From: Microbacterium capsulatum
GTDB taxonomy: Bacteria > Actinomycetota > Actinomycetes > Actinomycetales > Microbacteriaceae
Direction of reading: 5' to 3'
DNA: 64,000 nucleotides
Assembly: GCF_030865425.1 (NCBI RefSeq)
Contig: NZ_JAVFCB010000005.1
Location: forward strand, 153,974-217,973
The translations under genes and the position numbers were made by a program. Below, piece after piece: positions 17,457 through 26,917 of the stretch; position 1 is the stretch's first letter; every line of letters begins with the position of its first letter. The notes below the pieces were generated by a model. That model was not told the origin of the DNA and did no database searches. It saw nothing but the letters and a program-made list of their open reading frames with translations.

Positions 17457-18308
17457 GTGTCGTCCCCGTCTCCGCAGCTCCCGGTCGCGCCGGAGTTCCC
17501 GCCGACCCTGCGCGAGGTGATGCTCCGCGGGCGCTGGATCGGCATGCTCCTGCTCTGCCTCGTCGTGGCCGGTGTGTTCGCCTGGCTCGGTCAGTGGCAG
17601 CTCGGGCGCGCGATCGACTCGAACCCGCCGCCGCCGGACATCACCGAGAACGTCAAGCCGATCGACCAGGTCGTCAGGCCCGGGCAGTACCTCGACGCGC
17701 CGCTCGTCGGCCAGCGCACCGAGGTGCGCGGATCCTGGGTGCGCGGCGACTTCCTCCTCGTCGCCTCGCGCTTCAACGACGGCGCCGAGGGGTATTGGGT
17801 GACGGGGCAGCTCCGGATCGCGGGCACCGCCGAGCCGACGTCGATCGCGATCGCGGTCGGCTGGGCCCCGGACGAGGCCGCGGCGAAGGCGGCCGCGCAG
17901 CGCCTGGAGAAGACGGCGGACGGATCCGTGGTCTCCATCACCGGCCGGCTCATCTCCGAGGAGGGTGCGGACTCGCCGCCCCAGGACCAGCCGCGGAGGA
18001 TGGACCGGATGTCGCCGGCCGCCCTGCTCGGCTTCTGGCACGACACGGACGAGCTCGATGTGTATCGGCCGTATCTGGCCGCGCAGAAGCCGCTCGGCGG
18101 GCTCGACGCGATCTCCTCTCCGGCGCCGGTCCAGCAGTCCCCGATCAACTGGCTGAACATCTTCTACGCCGTGGAGTGGGCGGTCTTCGCCGGGTTCGCG
18201 TTCTACCTCTGGTACCGGCTCGCCAAGGACGCCTGGGAGCGCGAGGTCGAGGAGTTCGAGGAGCGCCACGGCATCGACGGTCCGAGCGCGGCGACCGACC
18301 CGTCCTGA
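17457..18308 (+). CDS. SURF1 family cytochrome oxidase assembly protein
   Basis: 283 residues from GTG 17457. Transmembrane segment 1 (GRWIGMLLLCLVVAGVFAWL) is followed by the SURF1 signature GQWQLGRA; the extracytoplasmic domain contains VRGSWVRGDFLLV; segment 2 is NIFYAVEWAVFAGFAFYLWYR near the C-terminus with a charged cytoplasmic tail. SURF1 helps insert haem into cytochrome aa3 oxidase. It follows guaB3 after 29 bases without a terminator, so it may be read from the guaB3 promoter. The GTG start is inferred from conserved Pro-rich N-termini in the family; no strong SD is visible. Confidence 0.9.
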   Translation: MSSPSPQLPVAPEFPPTLREVMLRGRWIGMLLLCLVVAGVFAWLGQWQLGRAIDSNPPPPDITENVKPIDQVVRPGQYLDAPLVGQRTEVRGSWVRGDFLLVASRFNDGAEGYWVTGQLRIAGTAEPTSIAIAVGWAPDEAAAKAAAQRLEKTADGSVVSITGRLISEEGADSPPQDQPRRMDRMSPAALLGFWHDTDELDVYRPYLAAQKPLGGLDAISSPAPVQQSPINWLNIFYAVEWAVFAGFAFYLWYRLAKDAWEREVEEFEERHGIDGPSAATDPS

Positions 18309-18569
18309 GCGGGGAACGCCACGCGACCAGGGGTTTCGGCCCTGTCGTCGTCGCGTGCTCGTGTGAGCATCGGCGGGCCCGGTTCTGCGCTTTCGCGCGG
18401 GAGCGGATGACGATCCCCTGTCCCGCAAGTGAACAGCTTTCAGCGTATCCATATGGTTCTTGAGGTTTGTCCATAGCCTCGCCTATCGTCGGGGGATCGC
18501 CGTCGCCCGCGGGCGCGGCTCGGCGGTCCCACCAGGGCTCGCCGCCCCATCCCCGAGGAGACAAGCGCT
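18309..18569. promoter_or_regulatory. Intergenic region upstream of the secreted nuclease gene
   Basis: A short hairpin (CAGGG-GTTTCGG-CCCTG, near 18327) follows the SURF1 gene. Further on, TTGAGG (18460-18465), 18 bases and TATCGT (18484-18489) could form a promoter. GTGAAC at 18429-18434 resembles one half of an actinobacterial PHO box on the minus strand, but I find no second half. No gene seen. Confidence 0.35.
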
Positions 18570-21500
18570 GTGACATCCGTGCCTGATGGCGTGAACCGCG
18601 ACGTTCCCGCCGCGCGACGCAGAAGGAGGGCGCGTCTGTGCGCGCTCGCCGTGACCACCGTGGCGACCGTGGGCTTCGGCTCCCTCATCGCCGTTCCGGC
18701 CTTCGCCAACCCCTCCGGGACGGGGGTGGTGATCAACGAGGCGTACCTCTCCGGCGGGAGTGCAGGGGCGGCGTTCACGAACAAGTTCGTCGAGCTCTAC
18801 AACCCGACCGGCGAGGCGATCCTGCTCGAGGGCACGTCGATCCAGTACCGCTCCGCGACCTCGACCGGGACCTCGTCCGGCGTCGTGCCGCTGGCCGGAT
18901 CCATCCCCGCGCACGGCCACTTCCTCGTGCAGGGCGGCAGCAACGGCGCGAACGGCGCAGCGCTTCCGACGCCGGACGTCGTCGGCGGTCTGAACCCGAG
19001 CGGCACCAGCGGGACGATCGCGCTCGTGAAGGGCACCGCCGCGATCACGCTCCCGACCGGATCCGTCGCGGGCGACGCGAACGTGATCGACCTGCTCGGC
19101 TACGGCACCTCGAACACGTTCGAGGGCTCGCTCTCCGCGGCGCCGGCCGGCAACGCCGACGTGAAGTCGATGAACCGCACGGGCGGCGCCGACACCGACG
19201 ACAACGGCAAGGACTTCACCCTCTCGGCGACGATCACGCCGCAGAACTCGAAGGACGCCGGGACCGACCCCGGCACGGGAACGGATCCCGGCACCGACCC
19301 GGGCACCGGAGGCGCCCCCGGCGTCACGAACACGATCGCCGAGGTGCAGGGCACCACCGACGTCTCGCCGTTCGTCGACAAGACGGTCACCGTGCAGGGC
19401 GTCGTCACCGGCGACTACCGCACCGGCGGCTACAAGGGCATCACGATCCAGACCCGGGGCACCGGCGGCGACGTGAAGACCGCGGGCGCCTCGGACGGCG
19501 TCTTCGTCTACCTGAACGCGCTCACCCCGAGCCTGAGCCTCGGCGACCTCGTCTCGGTCACCGGCCGGGTGTCCGAGTTCGGCGGGCAGACCCAGATCGG
19601 CCCGGCCGCGGCCGGAGACGTGTCGGTCGTCACCGCGGGCGTCGGCGTTCCGGCTCCGGTCGCGCTTCCCGACACCGTGCTCGGCGCCGACCGCGAGGCG
19701 TACGAGAGCATGCTGGTCGCCCCGACCGGCGGCTACAGGGTCGCCTCGAGCCACCAGCTGTACAACTACGGCACGCTGTGGCTGAACGCCGGGGAGCTGA
19801 ACGTCAAGGCCACCGAGCTCGCCCGCCCGGGCGCCGAGGCCGACGCGATCACCGCGCAGAACCGCGCGAAGAGGATCCTGCTCGACGACGGATGGTCGCT
19901 GCAGATCAGCAACAAGGCGCACACCGGCGACCAGCCGTACTTCACGAAGGACACCGTCGTCCGCAACGGCGACTCGGTGAACTTCCCGGCCGAGGGCGAG
20001 ATCCTCAGTTACGGCTTCGGCGACTGGCGCCTGCAGCCGATCGTGCCGATCGACAGCACGAGCGACGCCGCGCACAAGCCGACGTTCGGCGCGGAGAACC
20101 CGCGCCCGACGGCACCGCCGACCGTGGGCGGCGACGTCACGGTCGCGTCGTTCAACGTCTACAACTACTTCACGACGCTGTCGAGCCAGGACGCGAACGC
20201 GCGCGGAGCCAAGACCGCCGAGCAGTTCCAGATCCAGCGCTCCAAGACCGCGGCCGCGATCAACGGCCTCGGCGCCGACGTCGTGGGCCTCATGGAGGTG
20301 GAGAACGGGCCGAAGTTCGGCCTCGCCCTCGATGCTCCGCTGCGGAACCTCGTCGAGGCGCTGAACACGGTCGCAGGTGGTGACGTGTGGGACTACGTCC
20401 GCACGCCGCAGGCGCTGAACAACCCGGCCATCACCGACGCGATCATCACCGCGATCGTCTACAGGAAGGCGTCCGTCACCCTCAAGGGCGCCGCGTCGAC
20501 CGTGATCGACGAGACCGTCTGGGGCAACGCCCGCGAGCCGATCGCGCAGACGTTCGAGACGCCCGGCGGCCGCGTGCTGTCGGTCATCACGACGCACCTG
20601 AAGTCGAAGTCGCCGCCCACCGGCGGCGGAGCCGAGCCCGCCGACGGCCAGGGCTTCTTCAACGCCGACCGGGTGAAGCAGGCCCAGTCCGAGCTCGCGT
20701 TCGCGCAGAGCATCCAGAAGAGCTCGGGCAGCGGAGACGTCTTCCTCGTGGGCGACTTCAACGCCTACGGCAAGGAGGACCCGATCGACGTGTTCGCCCA
20801 GGCCGGGTGGACCGACGTCGAGCCGGCCTTCGCACACGGCCAGTACACCTACTCGTTCGACGGGGAGCTCGGCTCGCTCGACCACGTGATCGCGTCGCCG
20901 TCCGCGGCGAAGGCGATCACCGGCGCCGGCGTGTGGAACATCAACTCGCCGGAGTGGAGCGACCGCGGCTACGCCTTCGGATCCACCGAGGCGGGCACGC
21001 CCTACCGCGCGAGCGACCACGACCCGATCCTCGTCGGCGTCACGGGCACGGCCGACCCGATCGACATCAACATCGCGACGATCAACGACTTCCACGGGCG
21101 GGTCGAGGCCGACGGCGCCTCCGGGGGCGCCGCGGTGCTCGCCGGGGCGGTGAAGCAGATCCGGGCGCAGAACCCGAACACGATCTTCGCGGCCGCGGGC
21201 GACCTCATCGGCGCCTCCACGTTCACGTCGTTCATCCAGCAGGACAACCCGACGATCGACGCGCTCAACGCGGCCGGCCTCGACGTGAGCGCGGCGGGGA
21301 ACCACGAGTTCGACCAGGGCTACGCCGACCTCCGCGACCGGGTGCAGAAGCGCGCGGACTGGACCTACCTGAGCTCCAACGTGTTCGTCACGCAGACCGG
21401 TGAGCCCGCGCTCACCCCCGCCTGGGTGAAGGACGTGCAGGGCGTCAAGGTGGGCTTCGTCGGGGCGGTCACCGAGGATCTGCCGACGCTCGTCTCGCCG

Positions 21501-23177
21501 GACGGCATGAAGGGCCTCGAGGTCCGCAGCATCGCCGACTCGGTGAACAGCGTGGTGCGCGACCTCAAGGACGGCGACCCCGCCAACGGCGAGGCGGATG
21601 TGATCGTCCTGCTCGTGCACGAGGGCGCGACCACGGCCGATGTCGCCAGCATCACCCCGGAGTCCCGTCTCGGCGAGATCGTGAACGGCGTGAGCAAGGA
21701 CGTGAACGCGATCGTCTCCGCGCACACCCACCTCGCGTACAACCATGTGATCGACGGCCGCCCGGTGGTCTCCGCCGGACAGTACGGCGAGAACCTGGGC
21801 CTGATGGATCTCAAGGTCGACCCGAAGACGAAGGGGCTGCTCTCGATCAGCAACGAGATCAAGCCGCTGGTCGTCAAGGGCGTGCCGCAGTTCCCGGCCG
21901 ACACGGCCGTGCAGGCGATCGTCGACACCGCGAAGAAAAAGGCCGACGAGCTCGGCGGGGTCGCCCTCGGCTCGATCGCGAGCGACTTCAAGCGCGCGCG
22001 GCAGAGCAACGGCACCACGGAGAACCGCGGTGGCGAGTCCACGCTCGGCAACTTCGTCGCGGACGTGCAGAAGTGGTCGACGGGCGCCCAGCTCGCGGTG
22101 ATGAACCCGGGCGGCCTCCGCGCCGACCTGGCGTACGCCTCCACGGGCGCGAGCGACCCGGACGGCAACGTCACCTATCGCGAGGCGGCCACCGTGCAGC
22201 CGTTCGCCAACACGCTGATGACGCTGAGGCTCACCGGAGCGCAGCTGAAGAGCGTGCTGGAGGAGCAGTGGCAGCCGGCGGGATCGGCCCGGCCGTTCCT
22301 GAAGCTCGGGATCTCGAAGGGGCTGCAGTACACCTACGACCCGGCGGCCGCGCAGGGATCCCACATCACCGGGATCACCCTGAACGGCACGCCGATCGAT
22401 CCGGCGGCGTCGTACACCGTCGCGGCGAACTCGTTCCTCGCGGCCGGCGGCGACAGCTTCTTCACCCTGGCCAAGGGCACCGACAAGAAGGACACGGGCA
22501 AGGCCGACCTGCAGTCGATGGTGGACTGGTTCGCGGCGAACAGGACCGCCACGCCGGACCTCGCGCAGCGCGCGATCGGCGCTGTGCTGTCCGCCGCTGC
22601 GGACGCGAAGGGCTACAAGCCCGGTGAGAGCGTCACCCTGCAGCTCAGCTCGCTCGCGTTCAGCGCGGGGGAGAAGGCGCCGGGCGACGTCTCCGTGTCG
22701 CTGGGGGGCACGGCCCTCGCCACCGCCGCGGTCGACACGGCCGTGCTCGACGCCTACGACGAGGCGGGCCGAGCCACGCTCACCTTCACGATCCCGCAGG
22801 GCGTGACCGGTGCGCAGGCGCTGCACGTCGCGGTCGCGGCCACCGGCACGGCGGTCGACCTGCCGATCACCGTGGACGGCGTGGTGGACCCCGGCCCGTT
22901 CCGGGGCACGATCGACGTCGGCGCCGGCAAGGCCTCGATCGGGAAGGGACTCGCGGTCCGCGGATCCGGCTTCCTCCCGAACGCGACACTGAAGGCCGAG
23001 CTGCGCGGCAAGAAGGGCGAGACGGTCGACCTCGGCACGATCACGGTCGGCGCCGACGGATCCTTCACCGCCTCGCCGGTCGTGCCGAAGAGCACCAAGG
23101 CGGGGCCGTGGACCCTCGCGGTCGTGCAGTCCGACGGCGAGGCCACCGCGAAGGTGAACCTCAACAAGGGCAACTGA
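18570..23177 (+). CDS. Secreted ExeM/NucH endonuclease fused to 5'-nucleotidase/UDP-sugar hydrolase
   Basis: 1535 residues, starting at GTG 18570 behind GAGGAG. A signal peptide (five Arg, hydrophobic stretch, cleavage about AFA-NPS) is followed by a lamin-tail domain (about 36-150), a Gly/Asp-Pro linker (about 230-250), an OB-like NucH region (about 250-350), and an exonuclease-endonuclease-phosphatase domain (about 520-820: ASFNVYNYF, VGDFNAYGKEDP, SDHDPIL). Then come a calcineurin-like domain (from about 832: TINDFHGRVEADG, GNHEFDQGY, SAHTHLAYNHV) and a 5'-nucleotidase C-terminal domain (to about 1320: GGESTLGNFVAD, NPGGLRADL). Two Ig-like stretches end the protein with no sortase motif or anchor. 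It should degrade extracellular DNA and dephosphorylate the products, feeding phosphate and nucleosides. Confidence 0.92.
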   Translation: MTSVPDGVNRDVPAARRRRRARLCALAVTTVATVGFGSLIAVPAFANPSGTGVVINEAYLSGGSAGAAFTNKFVELYNPTGEAILLEGTSIQYRSATSTGTSSGVVPLAGSIPAHGHFLVQGGSNGANGAALPTPDVVGGLNPSGTSGTIALVKGTAAITLPTGSVAGDANVIDLLGYGTSNTFEGSLSAAPAGNADVKSMNRTGGADTDDNGKDFTLSATITPQNSKDAGTDPGTGTDPGTDPGTGGAPGVTNTIAEVQGTTDVSPFVDKTVTVQGVVTGDYRTGGYKGITIQTRGTGGDVKTAGASDGVFVYLNALTPSLSLGDLVSVTGRVSEFGGQTQIGPAAAGDVSVVTAGVGVPAPVALPDTVLGADREAYESMLVAPTGGYRVASSHQLYNYGTLWLNAGELNVKATELARPGAEADAITAQNRAKRILLDDGWSLQISNKAHTGDQPYFTKDTVVRNGDSVNFPAEGEILSYGFGDWRLQPIVPIDSTSDAAHKPTFGAENPRPTAPPTVGGDVTVASFNVYNYFTTLSSQDANARGAKTAEQFQIQRSKTAAAINGLGADVVGLMEVENGPKFGLALDAPLRNLVEALNTVAGGDVWDYVRTPQALNNPAITDAIITAIVYRKASVTLKGAASTVIDETVWGNAREPIAQTFETPGGRVLSVITTHLKSKSPPTGGGAEPADGQGFFNADRVKQAQSELAFAQSIQKSSGSGDVFLVGDFNAYGKEDPIDVFAQAGWTDVEPAFAHGQYTYSFDGELGSLDHVIASPSAAKAITGAGVWNINSPEWSDRGYAFGSTEAGTPYRASDHDPILVGVTGTADPIDINIATINDFHGRVEADGASGGAAVLAGAVKQIRAQNPNTIFAAAGDLIGASTFTSFIQQDNPTIDALNAAGLDVSAAGNHEFDQGYADLRDRVQKRADWTYLSSNVFVTQTGEPALTPAWVKDVQGVKVGFVGAVTEDLPTLVSPDGMKGLEVRSIADSVNSVVRDLKDGDPANGEADVIVLLVHEGATTADVASITPESRLGEIVNGVSKDVNAIVSAHTHLAYNHVIDGRPVVSAGQYGENLGLMDLKVDPKTKGLLSISNEIKPLVVKGVPQFPADTAVQAIVDTAKKKADELGGVALGSIASDFKRARQSNGTTENRGGESTLGNFVADVQKWSTGAQLAVMNPGGLRADLAYASTGASDPDGNVTYREAATVQPFANTLMTLRLTGAQLKSVLEEQWQPAGSARPFLKLGISKGLQYTYDPAAAQGSHITGITLNGTPIDPAASYTVAANSFLAAGGDSFFTLAKGTDKKDTGKADLQSMVDWFAANRTATPDLAQRAIGAVLSAAADAKGYKPGESVTLQLSSLAFSAGEKAPGDVSVSLGGTALATAAVDTAVLDAYDEAGRATLTFTIPQGVTGAQALHVAVAATGTAVDLPITVDGVVDPGPFRGTIDVGAGKASIGKGLAVRGSGFLPNATLKAELRGKKGETVDLGTITVGADGSFTASPVVPKSTKAGPWTLAVVQSDGEATAKVNLNKGN

Positions 23178-23289
23178 CCGACCCCGCCCGCGGAGGCCGG
23201 CGGATCCCGAGCCCGGCTCGGATCCGGCGGCCTCCGTCGTCCCCCGCCCCCCGGGGAATCCCCATGGTTGCGCCGATTAGACTGGACGC

Positions 23290-23838
23290 ATGCCCGAACC
23301 GAAAGCCGCGAGCTTCCCGGCCATCCGCGGGGCGCTGAAGTTCTACCAGATCGCCTCGATCATCACCGGAGTCATGCTGCTCCTGCTGCTGACGGAGATG
23401 GTCGTGAAGTACGGCCCGCCCCACCTCGAGCTCTTCGCGGGCGGATCCGGCGGCGCGCTCTGGTTCGCGCAGGTCATCGTCGGCGACAACTGCCACTGGT
23501 TCTCGCTGTTCGTGCCCGGCGGGATGGGCTGCACGCTCACGTCCACCGGCAACGGGCTGAACCTCTCGATGGGGATCCTCGTCGCGCACGGCTGGTTCTA
23601 CGTCGTCTACCTGTTCGCCTGCTTCCGGGTGTGGAGCCTGATGCGCTGGCCGTTCCTGCGGTTCATCCTGCTCGCCCTCGGCGGCGTCGTGCCGTTCCTG
23701 TCCTTCATCATGGAGATCCGCGTCGCCCACGAGGTCAGGGCCTACCTCGCGAAGCGCGAAGCCGCGGAGGCCTCGACCGGCGTGGCGGCCCCCCAAGATC
23801 TGACCTCGTCCACTCCCTCCCCGGAAGGTGCCCGTTGA
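23290..23838 (+). CDS. DUF3817 membrane protein
   Basis: 182 residues with about four hydrophobic segments; [21 protein letters not shown] and [16 protein letters not shown] are typical of DUF3817, while a loop with a Cys pair ([13 protein letters not shown]) lies between the first two segments. Function unknown. Leaderless: TAGACT at 23278-23283, six bases, ATG. Its stop overlaps the guaA start (TTGA), a translational coupling often seen in actinobacteria, so the two are cotranscribed. Confidence 0.85.
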   Translation: MPEPKAASFPAIRGALKFYQIASIITGVMLLLLLTEMVVKYGPPHLELFAGGSGGALWFAQVIVGDNCHWFSLFVPGGMGCTLTSTGNGLNLSMGILVAHGWFYVVYLFACFRVWSLMRWPFLRFILLALGGVVPFLSFIMEIRVAHEVRAYLAKREAAEASTGVAAPQDLTSSTPSPEGAR

Positions 23839-25421
23839 CCGACAACACTCCTGACACCGAGCAGCGCCCGGCGCTGGTCGTCGACTTCGGCGCGCAGTAC
23901 GCGCAGCTGATCGCCCGTCGCGTCCGCGAGGCCGGCGTGTACAGCGAGATCGTGCCGCACACCGCCACCGCCGCCGAGATCGCGGCGAAGAACCCGGTGG
24001 CGCTGCTGCTCTCCGGCGGCCCGTCCTCGGTCTACGAGGAGGGCGCCCCGAAGCTCGACCCCGAGGTGTTCGAGCTCGGCGTGCCGACCCTGGGCATCTG
24101 CTACGGCTTCCAGTACATGGCGCAGACGCTCGGCGGCGAGGTCGCGAACACCGGTCTGCGCGAGTACGGGGCGACCGACGCGTACATCCCGGAGAACGGC
24201 AGCTCGCTGCTGGCCGGCCAGCCCGTCGCGCAGAACGTGTGGATGAGCCACGGCGATCAGGTCGCCCGCGCCCCCGAGGGCTTCGAGGTGCTCGCCACCA
24301 CCGACGCCACGAAGGTCGCCGCGTTCGCGAACGAGGAGCGCAAGCTCTACGGCGTGCAGTGGCACCCCGAGGTCAAGCACTCCGACCACGGTCAGGCGAT
24401 CCTGGAGAACTTCCTGCACAGGAGCGCGGGCCTCGCCGCCGACTGGAACAGCGACAACGTGATCGCCGAGCAGATCGAGCGGATCCGCGCGCAGGTCGGC
24501 GACGCCCGCGTGATCTCGGCGCTCTCCGGCGGCGTCGACTCCGCCGTCTCCACGGCGCTCGTGCACAAGGCGATCGGCGACCAGCTCACCGCGGTCTTCG
24601 TCGACCACGGCCTGCTGCGCAAGGGCGAGCGCGAGCAGGTGGAGCGCGACTACGTCGCCTCGACCGGCGTGCGCCTGATCACGGTCGACGCGGCCGACAC
24701 CTTCCTCGGCCACCTCGCCGGAGTCACCGACCCGGAGACCAAGCGCAAGATCATCGGCCGCGAGTTCATCCGCGCGTTCGAGAAGGTGCAGCGCGATCTC
24801 GTCGACGAGGCGAAGGCCTCGGGCGAGAAGGTCAAGTTCCTCGTGCAGGGCACGCTGTACCCCGACGTCGTCGAGTCCGGCGGCGGCGCGGGCACCGCGA
24901 ACATCAAGTCGCACCACAACGTCGGCGGCCTCCCCGACGACCTCGACTTCGCCCTCATCGAGCCCCTGCGCACGCTGTTCAAGGACGAGGTGCGCGAGAT
25001 CGGCCGCGAGCTCGGGATCCCCGAGGCGATCGTCGGACGCCAGCCGTTCCCCGGCCCCGGCCTCGGGATCCGGATCATCGGCGAGGTCACGCGCGAACGC
25101 CTCGACGTGCTCCGCGAGGCCGACGCTATCGCCCGCGAGGAGCTCAGCGCCGCGGGCATGGACCAGGCCATCTGGCAGTGCCCGGTCGTCCTTCTCGCCG
25201 ACGTGCGCTCGGTGGGCGTGCAGGGCGACGGCCGCACCTACGGCCACCCGATCGTGCTGCGTCCCGTCTCCAGCGAGGACGCGATGACCGCCGACTGGAC
25301 CCGCCTGCCGTACGACGTGCTGGCGAAGATCTCGAACCGCATCACGAACGAGGTGAGCGAGGTCAACCGCGTGGTGCTCGACGTGACGTCGAAGCCGCCG
25401 GCAACCATCGAATGGGAATGA
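23835..25421 (+). CDS. guaA: GMP synthase (glutamine-hydrolysing)
   Basis: 528 residues, starting at TTG 23835 inside the DUF3817 stop with GGAAGG as SD. It amidates XMP to GMP. The N-terminal class I glutamine amidotransferase has the nucleophile in [12 protein letters not shown] and the triad His-Glu in QWHPEVKHS; the ATP-pyrophosphatase domain has the P-loop [18 protein letters not shown]; the C-terminal dimerisation domain ends in [13 protein letters not shown], the standard GuaA end. Follows the IMPDH genes in pathway order though separated from them by about 6-10 kb. Confidence 0.97.
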   Translation: MTDNTPDTEQRPALVVDFGAQYAQLIARRVREAGVYSEIVPHTATAAEIAAKNPVALLLSGGPSSVYEEGAPKLDPEVFELGVPTLGICYGFQYMAQTLGGEVANTGLREYGATDAYIPENGSSLLAGQPVAQNVWMSHGDQVARAPEGFEVLATTDATKVAAFANEERKLYGVQWHPEVKHSDHGQAILENFLHRSAGLAADWNSDNVIAEQIERIRAQVGDARVISALSGGVDSAVSTALVHKAIGDQLTAVFVDHGLLRKGEREQVERDYVASTGVRLITVDAADTFLGHLAGVTDPETKRKIIGREFIRAFEKVQRDLVDEAKASGEKVKFLVQGTLYPDVVESGGGAGTANIKSHHNVGGLPDDLDFALIEPLRTLFKDEVREIGRELGIPEAIVGRQPFPGPGLGIRIIGEVTRERLDVLREADAIAREELSAAGMDQAIWQCPVVLLADVRSVGVQGDGRTYGHPIVLRPVSSEDAMTADWTRLPYDVLAKISNRITNEVSEVNRVVLDVTSKPPATIEWE

Positions 25422-25437
25422 TCCCCTTCTGAACGCC

Positions 25438-25469
25438 GAGAGGGCGCGGGCTTCGGCCCGCTCCCTCTC
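25438..25469 (+). terminator. guaA terminator
   Basis: GAGAGGG-C-GCGGGC, loop TTCG, GCCCGC-T-CCCTCTC: stem with one mismatch, 16 bases after the guaA stop. Confidence 0.75.
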
Positions 25470-25525
25470 GCGTCCCCGTCCGCTCCCTCTCGTGTTCCCG
25501 TCCGCTCCCTCTCGTGTTCCGGTCC
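25460..25525. repeat. Three 22-bp tandem repeats after guaA
   Basis: Units starting GCTCCCTCTCG at 25460, 25482 and 25504 with exact 22-bp period; the first overlaps the descending arm of the guaA terminator, so the repeat seems to have grown from it. Confidence 0.85.
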
Positions 25526-25548
25526 GCTCCGGGGTGCGGGCATCGACT

Positions 25549-25613
25549 TCGGAGATGTACGCGATCCTCGGACCGAATTCCGGATCCGATCCGAAGATCC
25601 TGTACATCTCCGA
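25549..25613. repeat. Long-armed inverted repeat between convergent guaA and alkD-like genes
   Basis: TCGGAGATGTAC (25549-25560) and GTACATCTCCGA (25602-25613), perfect 12-bp arms with a 41-base GATC-rich loop. Similar in design to the element at 10791-10871. Confidence 0.75.
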
Positions 25614-25620
25614 CGACGGC

Positions 25621-25674
25621 GATCGGGATCGGGATCCGGATCGGGATCGGGATCCGGATCGGGATCGGGATCGG
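25621..25674. repeat. GATCGG/GATCCG hexamer microsatellite
   Basis: Nine consecutive hexamers; order GATCGG, GATCGG, GATCCG repeated, giving an 18-bp higher-order unit in which only the final third-position variant differs. It ends three bases before the alkD-like stop codon complement. Confidence 0.9.
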
Positions 25675-25677
25675 GTC

Positions 25678-26352
25678 TCACCCGAGGTGCTTGAGGGCCT
25701 CGCGGCGGGACAGCGGGGACAGGGCGGGGTGGGCGGCGACGAAGGAGCGCACCCAGGCCGGATCCGTGCGGGCGTGGTCGCGCAGCGCCCAGCCGATCGC
25801 CTTGCGGATGAAGAACTCCGCGTCGTCGATGTTCGCCTCGATGGCCGCGGTGAGCAGTTCGCGGTCGACGGAGGCGCCTCGGCTCAGTTGCGCGATGATC
25901 GACGCCCGGCGGATCCAGAGGTCCTCGTCCGTGGTCCATGCGTGCAGCAGCGCGGACATCCCGACGGGGTGCGCGTCGAGCGTCTCGGCGAGGCGGTGCG
26001 CGACCTCATCGACGAGATCCCACCAGGCGCCGGTGCGGATCATCTCCTCGTGCACGGGGATCATGTCGATCCGGCCGCGCACGGGCTCCAGGGCCATCAG
26101 CGCGAGCGCCGCGTAGCGCTCCTCGCGGAACTCCGCCTCGCGCCACAGCACGAGCGCGGTGTCGCGCACCTCGGCCGGCTCGGCGGGTCCACGGGCGAGC
26201 CGGCGGACGAGAACCCGCACCGCGGGCACGCGCACGCCCAGGAACGGCATCTCCGACTTCATGTAGGCCTGCTGTCCGGGCGCGAGGGCCGGGTCCGCCG
26301 TCTCCCGCAGGGCGGACCGGATCGCGTCGACGACGGTCTCGGCGGGCTCCAC
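25678..26352 (-). CDS. DNA alkylation repair protein, AlkD-like HEAT repeats
   Basis: 224 residues of HEAT-like helices. Markers are QQAYMKSEMPFLGVRVPAVR near residue 27, WWDLVDEVAHRL near residue 110, and IDDAEFFIRKAIGWALRDHA near residue 170, all typical of the AlkD family. AlkD enzymes are glycosylases that remove N3- and N7-alkylated purines without flipping the base. GTG start at 26352 lies six bases after TAGACT (complement 26359-26364): leaderless. Stand-alone gene; divergent from the DGPF-ECF42 pair, whose promoter begins 40 bases away. Confidence 0.9.
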   Translation of the reverse strand: MEPAETVVDAIRSALRETADPALAPGQQAYMKSEMPFLGVRVPAVRVLVRRLARGPAEPAEVRDTALVLWREAEFREERYAALALMALEPVRGRIDMIPVHEEMIRTGAWWDLVDEVAHRLAETLDAHPVGMSALLHAWTTDEDLWIRRASIIAQLSRGASVDRELLTAAIEANIDDAEFFIRKAIGWALRDHARTDPAWVRSFVAAHPALSPLSRREALKHLG

Positions 26353-26372
26353 ATCTGGAGTCTAGAAATCTT

Positions 26373-26387
26373 TCGAAGAATCTTCGA
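26373..26387. promoter_or_regulatory. 15-bp palindrome upstream of ECF42-type promoter
   Basis: TCGAAGA-A-TCTTCGA, perfect arms, five bases before the -35 of the DGPF gene and next to the alkD-like leaderless promoter. Could be an operator for either gene. Confidence 0.4.
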
Positions 26388-26392
26388 GCGCA

Positions 26393-26419
26393 TGTCGATC
26401 CGGCGTCTTCTCGTTCGAC
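26393..26419 (+). promoter_or_regulatory. ECF42-type promoter of the DGPF-sigma operon
   Basis: TGTCGA (26393-26398), 17-base spacer, CGAC (26416-26419). As I recall, the published ECF42 target motif is TGTCGA with CG(A/T)C, so the sigma factor downstream probably drives its own operon. Confidence 0.65.
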
Positions 26420-26469
26420 GTCTTCAATGAGAGGGTCGAAGGACGACCCCCGATGAGGAGACAGAGACC

Positions 26470-26895
26470 ATGAAGTTCATGCTGATCATGCGCGCGGACG
26501 AGCAGGGTGTGCGGGCGTACGAGGACATGCCGTTCGAGGCCGTCATCGAGGCGATGGGGAAGTACAACGAGTCGATGATCAAGGCGGGCGTGCTGCTCGC
26601 CGGTGAGGGGCTGACCGACGCCGCCGAGGGCTTCGTCGTCGACTTCTCGGCCGAGGCGCCCCTGGTCACCGACGGCCCCTACGGCGAGACGAAGGAGCTG
26701 TTCAACGGCTTCTGGATCATCGAGGTGTCCACACGCGAAGAGGCGGCGGAGTGGGCCAAGCGGGCCCCGCTCGGCCCCGGCGCCTACCTCGAGGTGCGTC
26801 GCGTCACCGAGATCGAGGACTTCCCGGCCGACAACGAGTGGGTCAAGAAGGAGGCCGGCTGGCGCGAGGAGGCCGCGGCACGCGCCGCGGAGTGA
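26470..26895 (+). CDS. DGPF-domain (YciI/YCII-related) protein
   Basis: 141 residues. The YCII fold starts MKFMLIMRADEQG; the DGPF-type signature is TDGPYGETKELFNGFWIIEV; the conserved APLGPGAYLEVRRV follows. The family has ferredoxin-like dimers of unknown biochemical role. Such genes are the usual partner and target of ECF42 sigma factors, and one follows 22 bases downstream. A clear ECF42-type promoter precedes it, and the SD is in GAGGAGACAGAGACC. Confidence 0.92.
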   Translation: MKFMLIMRADEQGVRAYEDMPFEAVIEAMGKYNESMIKAGVLLAGEGLTDAAEGFVVDFSAEAPLVTDGPYGETKELFNGFWIIEVSTREEAAEWAKRAPLGPGAYLEVRRVTEIEDFPADNEWVKKEAGWREEAAARAAE

Positions 26896-26917
26896 GCGTG
26901 CGAGCGGACTCACGGCC

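Noticed and set aside
18483..22826. 1447-residue minus-strand open frame opposite the nuclease fusion
   Set aside because: Typical GC-rich antisense frame; the + strand carries signal peptide and catalytic motifs.
25621..25674. GATCGG array considered as CRISPR
   Set aside because: Contiguous hexamers without unique spacers; no cas gene in the window.
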